The notes under the pieces were generated by a model, which did no database searches, had not been told where the DNA came from, and saw nothing but the letters and a program-made list of their open reading frames with translations. This document shows positions 43,497 through 51,900 of a DNA stretch of 64,000 nucleotides, piece by piece. Origin of the DNA: Thermocoleostomius sinensis A174 (lineage in GTDB: Bacteria > Cyanobacteriota > Cyanobacteriia > Elainellales > Elainellaceae); NCBI RefSeq assembly GCF_026802175.1, contig NZ_CP113797.1, forward strand, positions 5,371,026 through 5,435,025, read 5' to 3'. Position 1 is the first letter of the stretch. Every line of letters starts with the position of its first letter. The position numbers and the translations under genes were made by a program.

Positions 43497-45775
43497 CTGT
43501 CACTATGACTTCATCGGCTCCTACTCTTCCTGTGTTATCCACTCCACCCTTGGGGCATGTCACAGCATCCGAGCGACCACCACTGGGACATATTGTACCT
43601 ACTCTGGGACAGCACTGGCAGTCGCAGGTTATGCCACCCCTAAACCAGACCATACAGACAGCGTTGCTCCCTACAAAGCCATCTGTAGATCTAATGTTCA
43701 GTGAGCAGCTAGCTCCAGAGTTGATTCAATCCGATCACTTGAACGAGACCCGTTCTACCAATCAGCCGTACAACGCGCCACAACCTCCTCAAGCGCCTAA
43801 ACCTCCAACTTTTTCTCCTGTCCCTCAACCGAAGCACTTAGATACTGAGTCGATCGATCACTCACCTCACCCTAACGCGGAATCAAACGCACCCCCTTCT
43901 CCCCCCTCTCGACTTCCGGCTATCCGTCACGAATCTACCAGCCCTGAGATTAACACGCTCTACCCGGAACCATCGGCAGATTCAGCCGAACCGATCGAAT
44001 TTACCCCCTCTTCGTCCATTGTCCCCCTTCAGCCCAAACGTGAGATTGCTGAGTCCTCTTCCCTGGTAAAGGCAACATCGACAGATACCCCCACTCCTGC
44101 CGATCCTAGCTTGCCTATCAGTCACATTCAGCCTATTGTTACTTCACCACCCTCTCCTCTACCCTCTCCCTCAGATTCAACAACTCAGCCAGACTCTCTA
44201 ATCCAACCAGATATGGCTGAAACAACTGGTTCTGATACCAGTTCCCAACCTGATTTCGGTCAAAACCTGGATGGGAATCTGAAACAGGTTGATTTGGTGC
44301 AACCGCAACCAGCCGAGAAGGCGGAACCGTCCTCTGCGGCAAAGCAATCGCCTGACCCGACTGCTCAGCCCCTAAACCCCGCCTCTCCTCGTGATTCTTC
44401 TAGCTATTCTCCAGATTATGCATCCGACTTACAGAAGTCAGAAGTCATCCCAACGACCGCCACTGCTTCCTCGGCAGAGAGCAACCCAACGACGCCAGCC
44501 GGAGCGACTGTCCTACCATCTACGGAGTCTCACGTTGCAGAGTTCAGTGACGAGCAGCTACAGTCCTCTCCTGTAACCGAAACAACCGATCGCCGACTAC
44601 CATCTGCACGACCGTCCGCTCACCCACCCATTACGTCTCCGCCGTCTGCACCTGCAATTCAGGCAGCACCCACTGAAACCACACCCAACTGGAGCAATCT
44701 CAAACCGTTGGGAATAAACCAATCATTGGGGCAAGCGTCTGATCTTGGTTTTGATCTTGCTTTAACCTCGGCTCATACTGAGGTGATCCAATCGCGCCAA
44801 ATACCACACGCACTCCATTTAGCCGAAATACCACCTGAACCAGCAACCAGTGAAGAGCAAACTGAGGAGTTATTTGAGAGCGAGAATCAGTTCTCTTCCT
44901 CCACACATTCCCCAACATTGAGGAACCTTGGATCACGCCCCTTCCAGAACCAACTGGCATCGCAAGAATCTACTCTTACTAATTCATCCTCTAATTCCAA
45001 TTTCAAGTTCGAGTCCGAGTTCGAGTCCGAGTTTGAACTTGAGTTTGAATCTGAACTAGACGCTGCACTGCGGTTCGCACCAGAGCTAGACTCCGCGCCC
45101 GATCCATCTCCTAGCCCCTTTCGTACTACTTGGGTGCATCGCAGCAATAGAACCGTAAACTCGATCGCTGAATGCAGGACAACAACCAATCGCCCGGGTC
45201 GCGACGATCGCGACGAAGCTTTGCATCGATTGACTGTGGCAGAGAGTGAGCCAGCATCAAGCCAAACGTTAGATCCAGTCCCCGCATCCGATCCAGCATC
45301 CGATCCAGTATCGAACCCAACACAAGCGCAGAATGTGCAATCTGTCATTCCAATGTTCTTGCCTGAGCCAGATACCTCTGAGCCAGCGTCTCCACCAGTG
45401 ACTGTAAAAACTGAGTCCTTAACCCGCTTATCCGATGCTGGGAAGAATCTATCCGACGAATCGATCGATGCAGAAGCCATTACTGATTTAGCTCATACGA
45501 TTTACCAGCGTCTACGCTCTCGCTGGACAATTGAACAAGAACGCAATCAGCATCATTCCACAAACTCATTAGCTTGGTTAAATATCATTGATCAAACTCA
45601 GTGGAGCCAAAAACTGCACTCTAACTCACATCAATTCTGTACTTCTGTGACTCAATCGATGACTTCAATAGAGTTAGAAATAGCTGACAAGCTAGACCAA
45701 CTCGATCGCTGTATATTAACCCTATTGAATTTAAAGATAGAAAGCCAGCGAGAACGGCAAGGATATTATTTTTAG
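43493..45775 (+). CDS. Large Pro/Ser/Thr-rich protein of the injection-system operon
   Basis: This 760-residue protein is mostly low complexity: Pro, Ser, Thr, Ala, Gln and Asp/Glu, with a repeated (P)PLGH at the N-terminus and an acidic aromatic repeat (FESEFESEFELEFESEL, about 504-520). The last 110 residues look folded: ITDLAHTIYQRLRSRWTIEQERN, then helices ending LDRCILTLLNLKIESQ. The IYQRLR...xEQER pattern resembles a short C-terminal motif in small eCIS proteins encoded before the CIS tube gene. The disordered part could be a spacer or surface tether. The expected composition for a real gene is maintained throughout, with no stop. Function unknown. Confidence 0.75.
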   Translation: MTVTMTSSAPTLPVLSTPPLGHVTASERPPLGHIVPTLGQHWQSQVMPPLNQTIQTALLPTKPSVDLMFSEQLAPELIQSDHLNETRSTNQPYNAPQPPQAPKPPTFSPVPQPKHLDTESIDHSPHPNAESNAPPSPPSRLPAIRHESTSPEINTLYPEPSADSAEPIEFTPSSSIVPLQPKREIAESSSLVKATSTDTPTPADPSLPISHIQPIVTSPPSPLPSPSDSTTQPDSLIQPDMAETTGSDTSSQPDFGQNLDGNLKQVDLVQPQPAEKAEPSSAAKQSPDPTAQPLNPASPRDSSSYSPDYASDLQKSEVIPTTATASSAESNPTTPAGATVLPSTESHVAEFSDEQLQSSPVTETTDRRLPSARPSAHPPITSPPSAPAIQAAPTETTPNWSNLKPLGINQSLGQASDLGFDLALTSAHTEVIQSRQIPHALHLAEIPPEPATSEEQTEELFESENQFSSSTHSPTLRNLGSRPFQNQLASQESTLTNSSSNSNFKFESEFESEFELEFESELDAALRFAPELDSAPDPSPSPFRTTWVHRSNRTVNSIAECRTTTNRPGRDDRDEALHRLTVAESEPASSQTLDPVPASDPASDPVSNPTQAQNVQSVIPMFLPEPDTSEPASPPVTVKTESLTRLSDAGKNLSDESIDAEAITDLAHTIYQRLRSRWTIEQERNQHHSTNSLAWLNIIDQTQWSQKLHSNSHQFCTSVTQSMTSIELEIADKLDQLDRCILTLLNLKIESQRERQGYYF

Positions 45776-45814
45776 TATTGATTTTTTGCAAATTATTCAA
45801 TTAAATTGAAACAA

Positions 45815-46327
45815 ATGTCACAACTTGTTAAAGCGCAACTTCTCTCACAAGAAGCCTCCCCCATTCAATTTATGTTTAACCCAACTGAACTAGTATTTGA
45901 GGGAATTGTTGAAACTTCGGAAAATCCTGGTGCACGAGTTCAGGAAACCGGAAAACCCAAGGTAAGTTTTTCCAATGTCAAAGCATATAAAGTCACCATC
46001 AGCAACATTCTATTTGATACCTATGAAGATCAAAAAGATGTCGTCAAGCAATACATTAATCCTTTAAAAGAAGCCGTGCAGTTTGTGGGTGGACAGCAGC
46101 GCCCTCCCATCTACCGTTTTGTTTGGGGTAGCCATATTTATTTACAGCGCTGTTTTGTCGAACAACTGACCTACAAACTGACGTTGTTTCTCCCTAATGG
46201 TACTCCTGTGCGGGCGATCGTTGATAGCCTCACTTTGAAAGAAATTGATGAGCCACAGCGTAATACCTCCTTGGCTCCAGAACAATTTCCTGATCGCAGT
46301 GGTGATAGTCTGGATGCTCGACGGTAG
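45815..46327 (+). CDS. CIS tube / LysM-type baseplate hub protein (Afp7 type)
   Basis: This 170-residue protein has the pattern PIQFMFNPTELVFEGIVETSENPGARVQETGKPKVSFSN in shortened form (PIQFMFNPTEL then GKPKVSFSNV), YKVTISNILFDTYEDQ and PPIYRFVWGSHIYLQRCFVEQLTYKLTLF. It is the conserved contractile-injection-system tube protein domain that joins the inner tube to the spike in eCIS particles. A terminal LysM module seen in some members is absent. ATG 45815 is preferred to TTG 45806. It immediately precedes the spike gene, as expected. Confidence 0.9.
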   Translation: MSQLVKAQLLSQEASPIQFMFNPTELVFEGIVETSENPGARVQETGKPKVSFSNVKAYKVTISNILFDTYEDQKDVVKQYINPLKEAVQFVGGQQRPPIYRFVWGSHIYLQRCFVEQLTYKLTLFLPNGTPVRAIVDSLTLKEIDEPQRNTSLAPEQFPDRSGDSLDARR

Positions 46328-46368
46328 ATTAAACCAGTTTTGATGAGTTATTGATTAGTGGATTGATT

Positions 46369-48111
46369 ATGTCAACTGCCAACTATCGATCGCTACCCAT
46401 CATTGAAATCGACGGACAAGTTGCTTCGACCAACTTTATGGAAGACTTGCTACAAGTGACCGTCGAAGAAAGTTTGCACTTTCCGGCGATGTTTACCCTG
46501 ATGATGAAAAATGATTATCAGTCGGGGATACGTTCCGATCGCCCCTGGGAACACAAAGACCTGTTGCAAATTGGCAAACCGATTCGGATTGGGTTTACCT
46601 CTAGCACGATTGAATCCTTCGACTTCAGCGAATTACAACAGGGATTATTAATTGTTGGTGAAATTACTGCCATTGAAACTCATTTCACCGACAAAACTAA
46701 GGCTCCCATTATTATTCGAGGCTACGATGCTTCCCATCGGTTACATCGTGGGCGACATAATCGATCGTTTCAGAATATGACGGATAAAGATATTGTCAAA
46801 AAGATTGCTAGTGAAAATGGAATTGAACTAGGAACGATTGAAGATAGTGGCGCTCCCCACGAGTACCTGTTCCAAGAAAATCAGACGAATATGGAATTTC
46901 TACGCGAGCGAGCCGCTCGCATTGGATTTGAGCTATTTGTTCAAGATGGTAAGCTACATTTTCGTCAACCCAAGGCTACGAATGAACTTGACCTCGTCTG
47001 GTTGAAGGATATTGATACATTCCGAGTGCGAGTAACCAGTGCCGAACAGGTGCAATCGGTGGAAGTACGAGCCTGGGATTACAGCGAGAAACAAGCGATC
47101 GTCTCTACAGCCGCCGTTGATCAGGTGATTACCGCTACGGAAAACGGTCGCGGTAGTCAAACTAGCTCTCAGTTCAACGGTAAACCTATTCAGCCCAAGA
47201 TGATTGTTGTCGATCGCCCTGTTGCTCATGCCAAGGAAGCCGATGCCATTGCTCAAGCTGTCTGCAACGAACTGGGTGGGCAGTTTGTACAAGCCGATGC
47301 CAAAGGTGAGGGCAGTCCTGCTCTGCGCCCTGGAAAGGTGGTAAAGCTGGCTGGGCTGGGCCCCCACAGCGGACGCTATTACATTACTGAAACTCGGCAT
47401 TCCTACAGCCAGCGAATTTATCTCACTGAGTTTGGCGTGCGGGGGCTGCGATCGAACCATCTGCTAACGACCTTGGCTCCTGCGCCGCAACTACAACCGG
47501 GACAAACGCTGCTTGTGGGAATTGTCACGGACAATGACGATCCAGAAGGTTGGGGGCGCGTTAAAGTCAAATTTCCCACTTTAACCGATGATCATGCCAG
47601 CACTTGGGCCCGAGTCGTTGCCGCCGGAGCCGGAACCAATCGGGGTTTTGATTGTTTGCCCGAAATTGATGATGAGGTGCTGGTAGGGTTTGAACACGGA
47701 GATATTCATCGTCCCTATGTCATTGGCGGCGTGTGGAACGGCAAAGATCAGCCCCCCGAACCTGTAGCAGAAACGGTGCAGCAGGGCAAAGTACGCTTGC
47801 GGACGTTTAAGACCCGCAGTGGGCATCAAATTCAGTTTGTAGAAGAGGAGCAGCGCCGCAGCAAAGCGGGGATTCGCTTGGAAACCAGCGGCGGGCACAA
47901 AATTTATCTAAATGATAGTGACCAGTCGATCGCGATTCAGACTACAGGCGGACATCGACTGCAATTGGACGATCGCACTGGCACTATCAGCCTAGAGGGG
48001 ACAGCCGCCGTTAATCTCACCGCTGCTGGAGCCATTACGCTTTCTGCCAGCACCATTCGCCTCAATGCTGGACTCATTACTTCTAGCGTGCCGATCGTCG
48101 TTGGAATATAA
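46369..48111 (+). CDS. VgrG/gp27-gp5-like central spike protein (Afp8 type)
   Basis: This protein has 580 residues. The N-terminal 360 form the gp27-like/late-control-D hub (VTVEESLHFPAMFTLMM, IIIRGYDASHRLHRGR, NMEFLRERAARIGFELFV). Residues about 370-460 form the gp5 OB-fold (VGIVTDNDDPEGWGRVKVKFP, EIDDEVLVGFEHGDIHRPYVIGG). The C-terminus is a short beta-helix/prism (GHKIYLNDSDQSIAIQTTGG). It forms the trimeric tip hub below the tube. ATG 46369 is preferred to TTG 46351. A single sheath protein and the eCIS gene set make a type VI secretion reading unlikely. Confidence 0.93.
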   Translation: MSTANYRSLPIIEIDGQVASTNFMEDLLQVTVEESLHFPAMFTLMMKNDYQSGIRSDRPWEHKDLLQIGKPIRIGFTSSTIESFDFSELQQGLLIVGEITAIETHFTDKTKAPIIIRGYDASHRLHRGRHNRSFQNMTDKDIVKKIASENGIELGTIEDSGAPHEYLFQENQTNMEFLRERAARIGFELFVQDGKLHFRQPKATNELDLVWLKDIDTFRVRVTSAEQVQSVEVRAWDYSEKQAIVSTAAVDQVITATENGRGSQTSSQFNGKPIQPKMIVVDRPVAHAKEADAIAQAVCNELGGQFVQADAKGEGSPALRPGKVVKLAGLGPHSGRYYITETRHSYSQRIYLTEFGVRGLRSNHLLTTLAPAPQLQPGQTLLVGIVTDNDDPEGWGRVKVKFPTLTDDHASTWARVVAAGAGTNRGFDCLPEIDDEVLVGFEHGDIHRPYVIGGVWNGKDQPPEPVAETVQQGKVRLRTFKTRSGHQIQFVEEEQRRSKAGIRLETSGGHKIYLNDSDQSIAIQTTGGHRLQLDDRTGTISLEGTAAVNLTAAGAITLSASTIRLNAGLITSSVPIVVGI

Positions 48112-48168
48112 ATGTAACCAAAAATGTAATCAAAAAATGCAATCAAAATAACCAATTGGAGAACTATT

Positions 48169-48885
48169 ATGGCTAGGCGACGAACATCCAAAAAAGATCT
48201 GCCAATTCCTGAACCGGATCAAACTAGAACCAGTTTGACTCAACGCCCCTTCTATGACGAGATGGATGCAGATGCAGTACCCGTTTCGGCTCCGGTTTCA
48301 GGACGCACCACCCAAGTTCCACTGACCCAGGGACAGCAGGATCGCATTGCCCGCACTACCCCCAATATTGCTGATATTCCGCTGTACCCACCCGAGCAAT
48401 TGGCAACTCCTTCAGAACCAGAGGTGGCGCAGCGTCAGCTTGACACAACTGCAATGCACGCCCCCAGAGGTACTATGCAGCGTAAAGCTACCAAGCAGGC
48501 AACCAAAGAAGAACAGCTTCAGCAAACTCTCCCTGAAGACGCCGCAAAACCCGCGGTCGTGGCAGAGGCAACCGAGAAAACTGCTGAGGAGCAGGATTCT
48601 GAACAACGCCAAGATGTACAAGAAGCCCAAAAACAAAAACTCGATCAAGAAATGACGCAAACTCGCGAAGCCCAAAAAGATCAAAAACAAGCAAAACAAG
48701 AGCAGATACAGGAAGAAGTAGAACAACAGAAAGATGTCAAAGAAGAAGAAAAAATGGAAAAGAAAACCCAGAAAGAAATGAACCAAAAAACAGAAGAGAA
48801 CATAAAAGAAAAAGAGCAAATGCAAGCCACTGCCAAAAGCGATCGCCAGCAACAACGCCAAGAATTAAAACAAGCAAAAAAGTAA
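48169..48885 (+). CDS. Highly charged coiled-coil protein with a cargo-like N-terminal motif
   Basis: This 238-residue protein has a proline-rich first 100 residues, including PNIADIPLYP (65-74), followed by a Gln/Lys/Glu-only helical tail (about 125-238) predicted to be a long coiled coil or single helix. The motif recurs as FNLADVPLRP (80-89) in the large DUF4157 protein encoded next. TTGGAG lies 9 bases before ATG 48169. It could be a chaperone, adaptor or small cargo of the particle. No family is recognised. Confidence 0.7.
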   Translation: MARRRTSKKDLPIPEPDQTRTSLTQRPFYDEMDADAVPVSAPVSGRTTQVPLTQGQQDRIARTTPNIADIPLYPPEQLATPSEPEVAQRQLDTTAMHAPRGTMQRKATKQATKEEQLQQTLPEDAAKPAVVAEATEKTAEEQDSEQRQDVQEAQKQKLDQEMTQTREAQKDQKQAKQEQIQEEVEQQKDVKEEEKMEKKTQKEMNQKTEENIKEKEQMQATAKSDRQQQRQELKQAKK

Positions 48886-48923
48886 GAAAAAGATAACCAC
48901 ATAAGCAAAAACTTACCTTTTCT

Positions 48924-48958
48924 CCGACTCCCGACTCCCGACTCTCCACTCCCCACCC
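48924..48958. repeat. Five heptamer units abutting the start codon of the DUF4157 gene
   Basis: CCGACTC occurs three times in tandem (48924-48944), followed by TCCACTC and CCCACCC, directly before the ATG at 48959. This is a short tandemly repeated heptamer of the kind common in cyanobacteria. It occupies the place where a ribosome site would be, and none is visible. Confidence 0.75.
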
Positions 48959-51900
48959 ATGAGCAGCAAAGCCCAGATTCCCACTAAAAATACCGCCTAC
49001 CCAACTCAGGAAAACACCCGCCTGAAGTTGGAGTCGCGGCCGTTTGGTGAGACAGCGGCTCTATCGATCGCAGCGGGCACCTTGGGATCTGGGACATCGG
49101 GATCTGCTGGCATTGGAGGAACATCTGGGGGAACAGCAGGCGATTCCACGATGCCATCTATTCAAACCCAACAGGAAAGAAGAGGACGGGCTGGCTTTAA
49201 CCTTGCGGATGTGCCGCTACGTCCCACCAAACCCAATTCGCCGATCGTCACTAATCGCCCTACTGTACAAGCCAAGTTTGAGGGAATTCAACGCAATGTT
49301 GATGAATCGAATGATGATCCGCTGAAGACTTTTTCGGTGATTCAAACGAAGCTGACAATCGGCAAACCAGGGGATCGGTATGAGCAGGAGGCCGATCGAA
49401 CGGCGGCTCGGATTATGCGAATGCCCGATCCGCAGGCGAGTGAAGCGATCGCACCTCCACAGTCGGCTGAGCCACAGATTCAACGGATGTGTTCAAAGTG
49501 TGAGGAGGAACAGGAGCAACCTGCGGTTCAACGGAAGGAGGGCGATCGCTCTACCTCTGATCCCACTACAGCTTTAGAAAGCCGTTTGTCTAACCAGAGT
49601 GGAAAGGGACAACCGTTGCCAGATCGAGTGCGATCGTTCATGGAACCCCGCTTTGGCAATGATTTTAGCGGAGTGCGGGTACATACCGATTCGTCTGCGG
49701 TACAGATGAATAAAGAACTTGGGGCACAGGCGTTCACCCACGGAAATGACATCTACTTCAATGCAGGTAAGTACAATCCGCGGTCGAGTGGTGGGCAGGA
49801 GTTGTTAGCCCATGAGTTAACGCATACAGTCCAACAAACGGGAGGAGTACAGTTCAAGCCTGAAGCAAACCAAGTTCATTCCCATATACATACCGAAACT
49901 CCACAAATTCAACAGCGGCAACAGCCTGGAGCGAAAGCTGCTAGCAACGGGGCAAACGGTTCTCACTTCCTTTGGCGAATGGTGCAGACCAAGAAGAATC
50001 TGCATCCAATGGAGGAAACAGAGGAAAGCGTGGAAACGACTGAGGAGCCTCAGGCTGCGCCACCGCCACCCGATGCCCCTACAGATAACGGGGACGGACA
50101 ACCCAACGAGAATACTCCTAACATTCAGGCTAAATGCAGCCAGTGCGAGGAAGAGACGATTCAGCAAGACCCAATTACACCGATCGCTTCTGGCGATGAA
50201 ACCGTTCAAGCTGCCCCAGAATGGATGGAAGCAACTGGGGAATGGCTTGGCGATCGCGGACAAGATGTTGTCGATAGTGGTCAAGAGTTGCTGGGGGATG
50301 TAGCTGATGTAGGGTTGAATTTAGTTGCTCGACTTTCTCCAGAACTGGCTGATCTGATTCGCCAAGGTCCAATTGAAGTTCTTAAAGAAACCGTTGGGGA
50401 AAGTATCAAAGACTGGTTTGAAGGATTACTCGACGAGTTAGGCATTTCAGATATTGTCGATGACTTTAGAAGCTCGTTCGACAACCTATTTGCCACTGTT
50501 CGGCTAATTATGGAAGGCGATCCAGAAACCTGTGAAGCGGTAGCAGACAAGCTCAACTCCATGACGGAATTTGTCAGAGGGGTGATGGACAATCCCAAAA
50601 TTCAGGCGTTGCAAGATGCCTTTACTCAAGCGGGTGAAATCTTTCAGCAAATCCTGGATGTTTTCGTTGCTCCAGTCTTCAATACCATCATGGATCTGGT
50701 GGGGGACGCGTTCCAAGGCATCACCGACTTTGGCCGACAAATTTGGGAATGGAGCAAACCTGTCCGAGATTTTATTGGGGATGCCTGGAATTGGGTGATG
50801 GAACAGCTTGGCATCGGTGGCGGTGATGGCGACAGTGAAGGCGGCTTAATCAATTGGGTGAAAGACAAAGCGAGTGAGGCTTGGGAAGCCATTAAGGAAA
50901 CCCTTGGACCAGTGGTTGAACCGATCCGAAATGTTGTGATGGTGGCAGTGGCGCTGTCTCCGATTACCTGGATTGCCGCAGCCGTCAGATATGCACCTCA
51001 AGTGATTGAAATGGTGCAGTGGTTGTGGCAAAACCGCAACAATCCCAACATCGTGGAATCAGCCCATGAGGAAATGGGACATACGATTTTGCCGCAGTTG
51101 TTGTCTAGTTTGCAGGGCTTTGGAGATGGGCTGCAAAGCGCTGTAGATACCCTCATTACAGAGGTCACAAAAATTAGCGATGGGTTCATCTCTCTGGTTA
51201 GTTCACTAACGGGTCTGCCGTTGCTGAACATGATTAAAGGCACGATGGAAACCATCTCAAACAGCGTTCGTGATTTTGTCACCTGGAGCCGCGACAAATT
51301 TGATTCCATCAGCAAGGCGGTTGTTGAATTTGCCCAAAAAGTTCAGGAGAAAATTAGACCCTGGATTGAAGTTCTGACCTCGATTGGCACTGCCATTCTT
51401 AATCCAGGAGCGATTCCAGGAATTCTTCTAGGATGGGCATGGCGCAAACTTCCAGACTGCTACAAAGGTCCCATTATCGATTTCTTGCTAGATACCCTAA
51501 TTGAAATCCTATCGGGAATGCCAGACTTCCCCTTCTTTGGTGTTCTGTGGCCTTTGATTAAAGAAGGAGTTTTAGGCTATCTGCGCGGGTTGAGAGCACA
51601 AACGACCGAAGTTAAAGTTACTATCTCGAATAAGGTTGCCAAGATTGTTAGCGGTAGCAGCGTGGACTTCGCTGTCGGATTTGTTAAAGGATTCCTCCGT
51701 GGGCTTTGGCAAGGTTTGACCGATCCATTCGTTTTAATTTATCAAATCATTCAAGGCTTTGCTGGTCTCGTTACTTGGCTGAATGACGCTGCAACCCAGG
51801 CTCTCAATCCTCAACCAGAACCGCAAGCTGCTTCTGCTAATACAACTAATGCAGGAGTTACTCCCGAAACTGTAGCTTCAGTTGAGGAACCAGGTGCTGT

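Noticed and set aside
44887-45480. 197-residue minus-strand open frame rich in Ser/Asp
   Set aside because: It is the reverse reading of the low-complexity Pro/Ser-rich 43493 gene; its repeats mirror those of the plus strand.
46954-47460. 168-residue minus-strand open frame
   Set aside because: It lies wholly inside the well-supported spike protein gene in another frame and has no family resemblance.
36649-48111. Prophage or type VI secretion system
   Set aside because: No capsid, portal, terminase, integrase or lysis genes; a one-piece sheath and DUF4255/CIS tube/DUF4157 genes fit an eCIS and not TssBC-based type VI secretion.
48412-48861. 149-residue hydrophobic minus-strand frame that looks like a membrane protein
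   Set aside because: It is the complement of Lys/Glu/Gln codons of the coiled-coil 48169 gene, which gives Phe/Leu runs on the other strand.
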